DNA of 9,202 bases, taken from NCBI GenBank assembly GCA_003155465.1, contig PMCR01000580.1:7700-16901 (forward strand), written 5' to 3'. Positions 1-5,639 of this stretch are shown piece after piece. The notes below the pieces were generated by a model, which was given only the letters and a program-made list of their open reading frames with translations, ran no database searches and was not told the DNA's origin. Source of the stretch: Myxococcales bacterium. GTDB lineage: Bacteria; Myxococcota; Polyangia; Fen-1088. Within the stretch, counting starts at the first letter, position 1; each line of letters opens with the position of its first letter. Made by a program: the position numbers and the translations under genes.

Positions 1-431
1 GCGGCCATGGCTGCATCCGCGCCCCGATTGCCGCCTTTGCTTCCCGCGCGCTCGATGGCCTGCTCGATGGTGTCGCAGGTGAGCACGCCGAAGCCGACCG
101 CAAGCTTGGCCTCGGCTGAGATCTGGGCGATGCCGCGTGTGGTCTGGTTGACCACCACATCGAAGTGCGGGGTCGCGCCGCGGATCACAACCCCCAGGCA
201 CACGATGGCGTCGAAGCTTCCCGAGTCGGCCACGCGGCGGGCCAGCCCAGGCAACTCGAAGGCGCCCGGACAACGGTAGATCTCGATGTCCTCGTCGCGT
301 GCGCCGGTCTTGGCAAGCGCGCCGACCGCACCCTCGATCAGTTTGTCGGCCACGAATTCATTCCAACGTGAAGCAAGGATCGCGAAGCGCTTGCCTTGGG
401 CTGTCCAGGTACCTTGATGGATTTGCGGCAT
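1..431 (-). CDS. ribH: 6,7-dimethyl-8-ribityllumazine synthase (RibH), 3'-truncated by window edge
   Basis: Penultimate enzyme of riboflavin synthesis, condensing 5-amino-6-ribitylaminouracil with 3,4-dihydroxy-2-butanone 4-phosphate to lumazine; the family forms cytoplasmic pentamers or 60-mers. About 143 codons are visible from the ATG at 431, and the reading frame is open at the left edge, so only the last few residues are missing (family about 150-160 aa). Seen in the translation: the N-terminal strand FAILASRWNEFVADKL, the PGAFELP substrate-binding segment, VIRGATPHFD with the catalytic histidine, and GVLTCDTIEQAIERAG. The start overlaps the stop of the upstream ribBA-type gene by one base (TGATG), with GAGAGG about 8 nt upstream as ribosome-binding site. 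This implies coupled translation as the last visible member of the rib operon. Identification is secure. Confidence 0.96.
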   Translation of the reverse strand, partial: MPQIHQGTWTAQGKRFAILASRWNEFVADKLIEGAVGALAKTGARDEDIEIYRCPGAFELPGLARRVADSGSFDAIVCLGVVIRGATPHFDVVVNQTTRGIAQISAEAKLAVGFGVLTCDTIEQAIERAGSKGGNRGADAAMA

Positions 432-1627
432 CACTTAGCCTCTCTTTCATTGAGCGGCACCACTTCGGCAAGGGGGCCGCTGGAAACGCAGTCAACGATC
501 TGTATACCGTATCCTTCCAAAGCCGCGAGGCGGCGGGGATTGTTCGTGAGAAGGCGGATGGAGCGCACCCCCAACTGGAGCAATACTTGCGAGCCAAGGC
601 CAATATCCCGCAAAGGCATAGGGGCCGGCACTTGCTTCCGGCCTTTTTGGGAGATCGCGCGCTCCTCCCGCGCGGCGTTCGCCGTCAGGCTATCGAGCGC
701 TGTCGCGATGTGCCGGCAGTCAAGCGGTAGAATGTAAAGCAGGACGCCGCGTCCTTCCCGCTCGATGGCGTGCAGCCATTGGGTGGGTTGAATCATCTCG
801 CCCGGCTGGGTCACGGTGAACACGTCTCGCAGCAAACTGGCGGTCTGGACCCGTACCAGAACGGGCTCGCCAGAGGCTACGTCACCCAGCACCAGGGCAA
901 GATACTCCGCGTCGGCTACATCGGCTTCGTACAGGCAAGCGCGGTAGGTCGCGTGCAACCCGGCCCCGGTGGGGCGCAATGTGGTCTCCGACACTTGATG
1001 GACGAGGACCTCGCGCGCCAGCCGATACTGGACGAGATCGGAGATGTGCACGATGCCCAGCCCGTGCTCAGTCGCAAACGCCTCGAGATCCGGCATGCGC
1101 GCCATCTCACCGTCGGGGCGCATGATTTCGCAGATCACGCCCGCGGGCGTGCGGCCAGCCATGCGCGCCAGGTCGACCGAAGCCTCGGTGTGGCCGGTGC
1201 GAACCAGCACGCCGCCCCGCTTCGCCCGCAGCGGAAACACATGTCCTGGAGTCACCAAATCATCGGGCGCGGCGTCCGGCTCAACCGCGGTGCGGATGGT
1301 GTGGGCGCGCTCGCGTGCCGAGATGCCGGTGCTGATGCCGTGGCGCGCGTCGACGCTGACCGTGAACGCCGTGTTGTGGGGCGAACGGTTGTCCTCGGTC
1401 ATCATGGGGAGGCGCAACTCGGCCACCTTCTCTTCGGAAAGCGCCAGACAGATCAGGCCACGACCGTGACCGGCCATGAAGTTGATCGCCTCCGGCGTGA
1501 CCAGGTCGGCGGCCATGGTCAGGTCGCCCTCGTTCTCGCGGTTCTCATCGTCGACCACGACGACCTGCCGGCCGGCGCGGATGTCCGCAAGGGCCTTCTC
1601 GACGTCAATGTGGGGATCAGAGGACAC
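431..1627 (-). CDS. ribBA: 3,4-dihydroxy-2-butanone-4-phosphate synthase with degenerate GTP cyclohydrolase II domain (RibBA/RibBX type)
   Basis: 398 aa from the GTG at 1627. Residues 1-200 are a complete RibB domain that converts ribulose 5-phosphate to the four-carbon precursor of lumazine: acidic loop DDENRENEGD (26-35), RHGISTGIS (95-103), TPGHVFPLR (126-134), GHTEA with H146, and CE at 166-167. Residues about 205-398 have the overall GTP cyclohydrolase II layout (DVASGEPVLVRV, GRGVLLYI, IRLLTNNP, GYGIQIV). However, the three zinc cysteines of RibA are replaced (S264, P275 and E277 by my alignment) and the RQEGRG motif is lost (LPLDCRH at about 300-306). GTP cyclohydrolase II activity is therefore unlikely; this resembles the proteobacterial RibBX variant. 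I chose GTG 1627 because it overlaps the ribE stop by 11 nt. A longer frame from TTG 1663 lies inside ribE and adds 12 residues without family support. Confidence 0.93.
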   Translation of the reverse strand: MSSDPHIDVEKALADIRAGRQVVVVDDENRENEGDLTMAADLVTPEAINFMAGHGRGLICLALSEEKVAELRLPMMTEDNRSPHNTAFTVSVDARHGISTGISARERAHTIRTAVEPDAAPDDLVTPGHVFPLRAKRGGVLVRTGHTEASVDLARMAGRTPAGVICEIMRPDGEMARMPDLEAFATEHGLGIVHISDLVQYRLAREVLVHQVSETTLRPTGAGLHATYRACLYEADVADAEYLALVLGDVASGEPVLVRVQTASLLRDVFTVTQPGEMIQPTQWLHAIEREGRGVLLYILPLDCRHIATALDSLTANAAREERAISQKGRKQVPAPMPLRDIGLGSQVLLQLGVRSIRLLTNNPRRLAALEGYGIQIVDCVSSGPLAEVVPLNEREAK

Positions 1628-2219
1628 GGGTTTTTTCCACGAAGCGAGCGACTTGCTTGGCAATCATATCCGCTTCCATGTTGACACAATCGCCCGTGCG
1701 AAGCCCGCCCAGCAGAGTGACCGACAGGGTGTGTGGAATCAGCCAGACCTCCACGCTCGCTCCCTCCACCTCGTTGATGGTGAGGCTCACGCCGTCGACA
1801 GCGATGGATCCCTTCTTCACCAAGAAGGGAGCGACCGATTCAGGCACGCTCAGGCGCAGGGCCATGGTGTCGCCTTGCCTGCGCGTCGATCCGACCTTGC
1901 CTACCCCGTCGACATGTCCGGTGACCAGGTGGCCGCCCAGGCTGTCGCCCAGGCGCAGGGGGCGCTCCAGGTGAACGCGATCGCTGGACCTGAGCGAACC
2001 CAGGGTCGTGCACGCCAGGGTTTCGGGCCCGAGGTCTGCTTCGAAGCGCCGCGCGCGCCGGGCCACGATGGTCAGACAGGCGCCATTGACCGCCATGCTG
2101 GCGCCGAGAGGAAGCGAGGCCACGTCGAGATCGGTCGCGATCGCCAGGCGGCGTGTGCCACCCGATCCGGCGCGCAACGATTCGACCCTGCCGATACCTT
2201 CAACGATGCCAGTGAACAA
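1617..2219 (-). CDS. ribE: riboflavin synthase, alpha subunit
   Basis: Final step of riboflavin synthesis: dismutation of two 6,7-dimethyl-8-ribityllumazine molecules into riboflavin and the pyrimidine that RibH reuses. 200 aa, normal for the family, with its two repeated lumazine-binding barrels. The first carries MFTGIVEGIG at the N-terminus and SMAVNGACLTIV at about 40-51. The second carries GGHLVTGHVDG at about 94-104 and GSIAVDGVSLTIN, and ends with VNMEADMIAKQV. The start is a TTG: the conserved MFTGIVE begins exactly there and an in-frame TAG lies two codons upstream, so no other start keeps the N-terminus. The Shine-Dalgarno is weak (GAG about 9 nt upstream). It follows ribD after a 60-nt gap and overlaps the ribBA-type gene by 11 nt. 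The symbol ribC is used in some species. Confidence 0.96.
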   Translation of the reverse strand: MFTGIVEGIGRVESLRAGSGGTRRLAIATDLDVASLPLGASMAVNGACLTIVARRARRFEADLGPETLACTTLGSLRSSDRVHLERPLRLGDSLGGHLVTGHVDGVGKVGSTRRQGDTMALRLSVPESVAPFLVKKGSIAVDGVSLTINEVEGASVEVWLIPHTLSVTLLGGLRTGDCVNMEADMIAKQVARFVEKTRVL

Positions 2220-2279
2220 TTTCTACTCGCGTGGTTTGTGGAGGTCTAAATGAGTGATCGTGATGTGCGGACAGGGGCA

Positions 2280-3572
2280 TCAGGAATGAGCCTGAATCCC
2301 GAGCACATCGGCCTCCAGAAGGACATCCTGGTCGATGGCACGAACCTCAAGCGGCCCTAGCCTTAGAGGAGTGCGCCAATCGAGACCCCGACCTTCTACG
2401 ATGGGGCGGCCAGTGCCCACAAGGCGTGGCGCGACAAAGAAGGCAACCGAGTCCACCAGAGCAGCCGAGATGAAGGCGCCATGGACCCGACTACCGCCCT
2501 CGACGAGAAGCGACTGCACCCCGCGTTCGGCGAGAGCGCGCAGCAAGGATCGGATGGGGACGCGGCCGGCGCGGTCAGCAGGCAGGAGAAGGACATCGGC
2601 CCCGGCCCGGCGCAAGGCCAGTTCGCGGCGCAGTTGCGCGCGGGCGTCACTTGAGTCCTTGCGCGGCTGCGCGCCGATGATGAGCGCCGGGGGAGCGCCG
2701 AGTTGCCGGATGAGCCTGGCTGAGGGCGGCGTGCGCAGATGCCCGTCGAGAACCACCCGCAAGGGGCAGCCGGCGCCCGGCAGGCGCACGGTCAGGCGGG
2801 GGTTGTCCGCCAACACGGTACCCACCCCGACCAGGATCGCGTCGTGCTGGGAGCGCAGCACACGGGCGTGCGCACGCGCGGCTTTGCCCGTGACGAAGCG
2901 CGCGCTGGGGTCGCTCGTCTTCAATGGGAACCCTGGGAGGGTTCGCTCCGCCCTTCGGCCCCCCACGCCCACACCCACCCCGCTCGCTGCGCTCGGCCTC
3001 GCCAAACCCTCCCGCGATGGTGCACGGCCGGCAAAGCCGGCCGGCTCCCCACGCGAAATCTGGTCACTGCCGATGAATCCGTCGAGCGTGGTGGCGACCT
3101 TGAGTGTGACCCAAGGTCGGTGGGCACGGACCCAGAGGAAGAACGCGCGGTTCTGCTTTCGGCATTCGCTGTCGAGACAGCCCACGTCGACGCGAATGCC
3201 GGCCCGACGCAGATGCAGAACGCCGCGACCGCTGACCAGGGGATTCTCGTCGCAGCACCCGACCACCACCCGGCGAATGCCGGCGCGTACGATGGCCTCG
3301 CTGCAAGGGCCGGTGCGACCCTGGTGGCAGCAGGGTTCCAGCGTCACATAAATGGTCGCGCCTTGGGCGCGGACGCCCTTGCGAGCCAGCGCTTCGATCT
3401 CGGCGTGGGGCAGGCCGGCGCGCCGGTGATAGCCCCGCGCCAGCACCCGGCCGCCGCGCACCAGCAGGGCGCCCACCACGGGGTTGGGGCGGGTCTGGCC
3501 GCGGCCGCGTTCGGCCAGGGCCAGCGCCTCGCGCATGAAGCGTTGGTCAGCTTGGGAGAAGACTTTCTTCAT
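2280..3572 (-). CDS. ribD: bifunctional diaminohydroxyphosphoribosylaminopyrimidine deaminase / 5-amino-6-(5-phosphoribosylamino)uracil reductase, with in-frame insertion
   Basis: Performs the second and third steps of riboflavin synthesis. The N-terminal deaminase (1-145) has zinc ligands H56, C81 and C90 and catalytic E58 in HAE and PCCHQGRTGPC. The C-terminal NADPH-dependent reductase (about 150-430) shows VTLKVATTLDG (155-165), RFVTG (225-229), AILVGVGTVLADNPRLTVR (245-263) and LLVEGGSRVHGAF (355-367). At 430 aa it is about 50-60 residues longer than usual. The excess sits after TTLDGFIGSD and is rich in Gly, Arg, Ala and Ser (see the repeat at 2916-3068). Removing 51 residues restores normal spacing between the DG and VTG motifs. 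The frame stays open. The insertion lies next to the expected cofactor-binding loop, so reduced reductase activity is possible. The ATG overlaps the nrdR stop by 4 nt (ATGA), with AGGA upstream. Confidence 0.95.
   Translation of the reverse strand: MKKVFSQADQRFMREALALAERGRGQTRPNPVVGALLVRGGRVLARGYHRRAGLPHAEIEALARKGVRAQGATIYVTLEPCCHQGRTGPCSEAIVRAGIRRVVVGCCDENPLVSGRGVLHLRRAGIRVDVGCLDSECRKQNRAFFLWVRAHRPWVTLKVATTLDGFIGSDQISRGEPAGFAGRAPSREGLARPSAASGVGVGVGGRRAERTLPGFPLKTSDPSARFVTGKAARAHARVLRSQHDAILVGVGTVLADNPRLTVRLPGAGCPLRVVLDGHLRTPPSARLIRQLGAPPALIIGAQPRKDSSDARAQLRRELALRRAGADVLLLPADRAGRVPIRSLLRALAERGVQSLLVEGGSRVHGAFISAALVDSVAFFVAPRLVGTGRPIVEGRGLDWRTPLRLGPLEVRAIDQDVLLEADVLGIQAHS
2916..3068 (-). repeat. 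Palindrome-rich, putative mobile repeat inserted in frame within ribD
   Basis: This stretch encodes ribD residues about 169-221 and has no counterpart in ordinary RibD proteins. It contains an inverted repeat GGGAGGGTT (2935-2943) / AACCCTCCC (3005-3013), a local palindrome AACCCT-GGG-AGGGTT (2929-2943), a perfect 8-bp hairpin (3025-3043) and a GC-rich core. Near-identical 7-mers bracket it: GGTCGCT at 2909-2915 and GGTCACT at 3062-3068 (6 of 7 match), spaced exactly 153 bp, or 51 codons. Excising one period rebuilds a RibD with usual motif spacing. I infer a short non-autonomous or REP/MITE-like element that inserted with a target duplication and stayed in frame. The exact ends are uncertain by several bases, and copies elsewhere in the genome cannot be seen from here. 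Confidence 0.6.
3025..3043. repeat. Perfect hairpin CGGCCGGC-AAA-GCCGGCCG inside the ribD insertion
   Basis: Eight perfectly paired GC base pairs close a 3-base loop. On the ribD transcript the loop is TTT and the palindrome encodes AGFAGR-like residues. Such a stable stem is unexpected inside a conserved enzyme gene and is typical of REP-like or transposon-derived repeats. It could slow translation or transcription through ribD, but that is inference. Confidence 0.7.
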
Positions 3573-4036
3573 GAGTCCTGGCCTTTCCAGCGCAGAAGCC
3601 TTTGCACCTCGCTCAGTAACTCGGTCGCGTCTTTGAAATGCATGTACACGGTGGCGAAGCGCAGGTAGGCCACGTCGTCGATTTCACGCAGGCGGCTCAG
3701 GACCGCGTCGCCGATCTGAGACGAAGCGATTTCCTTCTCGCCCGTGTCGCGCAGCGACCGTTCGATGGAGTCCGCCATCTGCTCAAGGGCGTCCATGGGC
3801 ACCGGTCGCTTTTCGCAGGCCTTGGTGACCCCCGCCAGCAACTTGGCCCGGTCGAACGGCTCGCGCCGCGCGTCCTTCTTGACCACCGACGGAAGCAGTT
3901 CCTCGACCCGCTCGTAGGTGGTGAAACGCTTGCCGCACCCCGCGCATTCGCGACGGCGCCGCACAATCTGCTCGTCCTCGCTGGGACGGGTGTCCACAAC
4001 CTTGTCTTCGGTGGCGGAGCAGAAGGGGCAGCGCAT
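3569..4036 (-). CDS. nrdR: transcriptional repressor NrdR (ribonucleotide reductase regulator)
   Basis: Nucleotide-sensing repressor that binds NrdR boxes upstream of ribonucleotide reductase genes when dATP is high. 155 aa, the usual length. The N-terminal zinc ribbon has C3, C6, C31 and C34 (MRCPFC and CAGCGKRFTTYERVE) with the basic stretch VRRRREC between. Residues about 49-139 form the ATP-cone, including VVKKDARREPFDRAKL, KRPVP, GDAVLSRLREID and YLRFATVYMHF. The ATG lies at 4036 with no strong Shine-Dalgarno. Its stop overlaps the ribD start by 4 nt. nrdR directly upstream of ribD is a common proteobacterial arrangement, so it probably heads the riboflavin transcript. No ribonucleotide reductase gene or recognisable NrdR box is in the window, so its targets lie elsewhere. 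Confidence 0.97.
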   Translation of the reverse strand: MRCPFCSATEDKVVDTRPSEDEQIVRRRRECAGCGKRFTTYERVEELLPSVVKKDARREPFDRAKLLAGVTKACEKRPVPMDALEQMADSIERSLRDTGEKEIASSQIGDAVLSRLREIDDVAYLRFATVYMHFKDATELLSEVQRLLRWKGQDS

Positions 4037-4212
4037 GGTGCGAGGTCCGGGTGTTTTCTAGCACCCCATGAGCGACGACAGCAACGCTGAGAGTTGCATT
4101 CGTACGGGAGCTTACGGGATTGCCGCGATTCTTTCCGCAATGGCCGTCGACGACCCGCGGATTGGGTTGTGGAGGCGGTTTTCCACCTGTGCTCGACCGG
4201 GCAGCTAGGCTC

Positions 4213-4240
4213 TTGACAGGCCTACCCGTAGCCGTACGCT
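4213..4240 (+). promoter_or_regulatory. Candidate sigma-70 promoter of the cold-shock gene
   Basis: A perfect TTGACA -35 box at 4213-4218 is followed after 16 bp by TACGCT at 4235-4240, which keeps the most conserved -10 positions (first T, A, last T). Transcription would start near 4247, giving a leader of about 64 nt before the csp ATG. Position and strand fit the gene downstream; the -10 is weak. Confidence 0.55.
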
Positions 4241-4249
4241 TCTGCCCGT

Positions 4250-4276
4250 ACGCCCCAGACAATTCCGTTGGGGCGT
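4250..4276 (+). promoter_or_regulatory. 5'-leader hairpin of the cold-shock mRNA
   Basis: ACGCCCCA (4250-4257) pairs perfectly with TGGGGCGT (4269-4276) around an 11-base loop. It would lie at or very near the 5' end of the predicted transcript and 21 nt before the Shine-Dalgarno. Cold-shock leaders are often structured and influence mRNA stability or thermosensing; that role here is inference. It lacks a following T-run, so it is not an ordinary terminator. Confidence 0.5.
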
Positions 4277-4310
4277 GGAGGAGATTCAGTACAGTTCGAG
4301 GAGGCAGTGA

Positions 4311-4538
4311 ATGGCAATGGCAACCGGAAAGGTGAAATGGTTCAGCGACTCCAAGGGGTACGGATTCATCGCCCGGGATGGGGAGGAGGACGTTTTCGTC
4401 CACTACACCGCGATTACCGCCGAAGGGTATCGCTCGTTGGCCCAGGGCCAGACAGTGGAGTTTGACATCACCAAAGGGCCCAAAGGACTGCAAGCCATGA
4501 ATGTCAAGCGCCAGGAGGACGCGCAAGGGGCGCAATAG
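4311..4538 (+). CDS. cold-shock domain protein (CspA family)
   Basis: Small single-domain OB-fold protein that binds single-stranded RNA/DNA and melts RNA secondary structure. 75 aa, matching the 65-75 aa family. The two nucleic-acid-binding motifs are clear: RNP1 as KGYGFI (15-20) and RNP2 as VFVHY (28-32), with GKVKWF at 6-11 and [20 protein letters not shown] closing the barrel. The start at 4311 is set by a strong GAGGAGG Shine-Dalgarno (4298-4304) six bases upstream; a second ATG at 4317 is too far from it. It is monocistronic and divergent from nrdR, with its own promoter and a leader hairpin. The C-terminal tail RQEDAQGAQ is hydrophilic and probably disordered. Whether it is cold-induced or constitutive cannot be read from the sequence. 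Confidence 0.96.
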   Translation: MAMATGKVKWFSDSKGYGFIARDGEEDVFVHYTAITAEGYRSLAQGQTVEFDITKGPKGLQAMNVKRQEDAQGAQ

Positions 4539-4593
4539 ATCCGTCGGGCTGGTCTTCTCGCCACCCGCGCGATCCGCGTGCCACGCGACGCCT

Positions 4594-4616
4594 GGAGGCT
4601 GTTCGCAACAGGCTCC
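4594..4616. terminator. Possible bidirectional terminator hairpin between csp and rpoH
   Basis: GGAGGCTGTT (4594-4603) and AACAGGCTCC (4607-4616) form a 10-bp stem with one G-G mismatch and a CGC loop, centred in the 81-bp gap between convergent stops. Neither strand has a clear T-run, so intrinsic termination is uncertain. A smaller stem CGCGT/ACGCG lies at 4575-4587. Confidence 0.4.
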
Positions 4617-4619
4617 TAG

Positions 4620-5639
4620 TCAATCGTCGCGTTGCCACGACATCTGGATGTCGGTGCCGAGTTCTGTAATGACCCGCTCGCGGAATTGCGTCTTCAACTT
4701 CTCTGCGATCTGGCCCATACGCTGCTTGGAAACGCCGTAGCGCGCACCCAGGGCCGAAAGCGCAACCGCCTCGCCGGTTGTGGCCAAGTGCTCGCGCCAC
4801 ACAGCCCGCGCGCGATCGTCTTCCAGCTTGCTCTCGAAGTCATCCATCAGCCGGCGCACGGCTTGGGCCAACTCACCCCGCGCGGCTTGCTGTTCTGGCG
4901 AAGCCTGGTGTGCCGAGATCCTTTCGGCCAATGGCACGCCGTCTTCGTCTGGCCGCGGTTCGAACGAAACCTCACGCGAGGCCAGGTGGGCTGACACCTC
5001 GGCCAATTCAGCCTCGTCGACCTCCAGTCGGGCCGCCAGCAGCTTGGGCGTGGGATCGAAGCCCTCGGCCAGGAGCTTCTGCCGCTCCTTCTCCAGGCGG
5101 AAAAACAGCTTGCGTCCGGCGCGGGTATTGCCCACGTGGACGAGGCGCGAGTTGGTCATGAGGAAGCGCAGGATGCAGGCGCGAATCCAGTAGGCCGCAT
5201 AGGAACCGAAACGCGTGCCCATCTCCGGGTCCCAGCGGCGCACGGCCTCCATCAGACCGACCGCGCCTTCCTGGAACAGGTCAAGCAGATTGAGCCAGGC
5301 CCGCCGGTACTGAAAAGCGATGGACACCACCAAGCGTAGGTTGTGCAGGACCAAGGTACGAGCGGCGTTGAGGTCTCCGCGCTCGCGCGCGGCCTTGATC
5401 AGGTCGCGTTCTTGCGGCTCATCCAGGCGCGCGTAGCGGCGTGCCTCGTCTATGAAGCGCTGGACCGGATCTCGCGCGGGCGCCAGGCGTCGTTCCGGCG
5501 CGAGCGGGATTGCATCCGGTGCGGCGCTTTCTACCAGGTCTGGCTCAAACGAAGCCTCCCGGCCGGTGCTATCGGCACCCGTCTGGTCCGGGGTAGCGAC
5601 GGTGTCGTCGTCGGGGCGGCTGGAGGAAGGCTTGGTCAT
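4620..5639 (-). CDS. rpoH: RNA polymerase sigma factor, RpoH (sigma-32) family
   Basis: Alternative sigma factor that directs RNA polymerase to stress (classically heat-shock) promoters. 339 aa; E. coli RpoH is 284 aa, and the excess is mostly a Ser/Asp/Pro-rich N-terminal extension of about 55 residues. Region 2 is clear: RTLVLHNLRLVVSIAFQYRR (94-113), LDLFQEGAVGLMEAVRRWDP (119-138), then FGSYAAYWIRACILRFLMTNSRLV (144-167). Residues about 174-186, AGRKLFFRLEKER, resemble the RpoH box. Region 4 carries a helix-turn-helix at about 294-323 (ALGARYGVSKQRMGQIAEKL) that is more diverged. The ATG overlaps the hisC stop by 4 nt (ATGA), so translation is probably coupled. It could be a lineage-specific RpoH paralogue such as the developmental sigma factors of myxobacteria; the exact regulon is unknown. 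Confidence 0.85.
   Translation of the reverse strand: MTKPSSSRPDDDTVATPDQTGADSTGREASFEPDLVESAAPDAIPLAPERRLAPARDPVQRFIDEARRYARLDEPQERDLIKAARERGDLNAARTLVLHNLRLVVSIAFQYRRAWLNLLDLFQEGAVGLMEAVRRWDPEMGTRFGSYAAYWIRACILRFLMTNSRLVHVGNTRAGRKLFFRLEKERQKLLAEGFDPTPKLLAARLEVDEAELAEVSAHLASREVSFEPRPDEDGVPLAERISAHQASPEQQAARGELAQAVRRLMDDFESKLEDDRARAVWREHLATTGEAVALSALGARYGVSKQRMGQIAEKLKTQFRERVITELGTDIQMSWQRDD

Larger units (their letters stand above)
4037..4310. promoter_or_regulatory. Divergent control region between nrdR-rib and csp, with phased CCCGTA motifs
   Basis: This 274-bp spacer separates two divergent transcripts. The hexamer CCCGTA or its complement TACGGG occurs four times. TACGGG at 4103-4108 and 4113-4118 is spaced 10 bp; CCCGTA at 4225-4230 and 4245-4250 is spaced 20 bp and flanks the proposed csp -10; a related GCCGTA lies at 4231-4236. 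Helical phasing suggests a protein-binding site but may be chance. On the nrdR side a short stem GGGTG/CACCC (4049-4053/4062-4066) lies just upstream of the start. I found no convincing -35/-10 pair for nrdR, and no FMN riboswitch resemblance. Confidence 0.4.

Noticed and set aside
1628..1663. TTG start for the ribBA-type gene giving 410 aa
   Set aside because: It lies deep inside ribE and adds 12 residues not typical of the family. The GTG at 1627 fits the operon overlap better.
2250..2360. Antisense 36-codon ORF on the plus strand with a good GGAGG Shine-Dalgarno at 2240-2244
   Set aside because: It covers the ribD 3' end on the opposite strand, the peptide shows no recognisable features, and no promoter is evident. 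Probably chance.
770..3668. Long plus-strand open frames of 300 or more codons opposite ribBA and ribD
   Set aside because: Antisense shadows common in GC-rich coding DNA. The minus-strand products are complete, conserved enzymes, while the plus translations are Arg/Ala/Pro-rich and unrecognisable.
4037..4310. FMN riboswitch upstream of the riboflavin operon
   Set aside because: I looked for the conserved RFN-type core on the minus strand here and in the 60-nt ribD-ribE gap and saw nothing resembling it. A covariance-model scan would be decisive.
3783..4535. Minus-strand 250-codon frame spanning csp, the intergenic region and part of nrdR
   Set aside because: It overlaps the well-supported csp and nrdR genes in other frames or strand and its sequence looks like a shadow.
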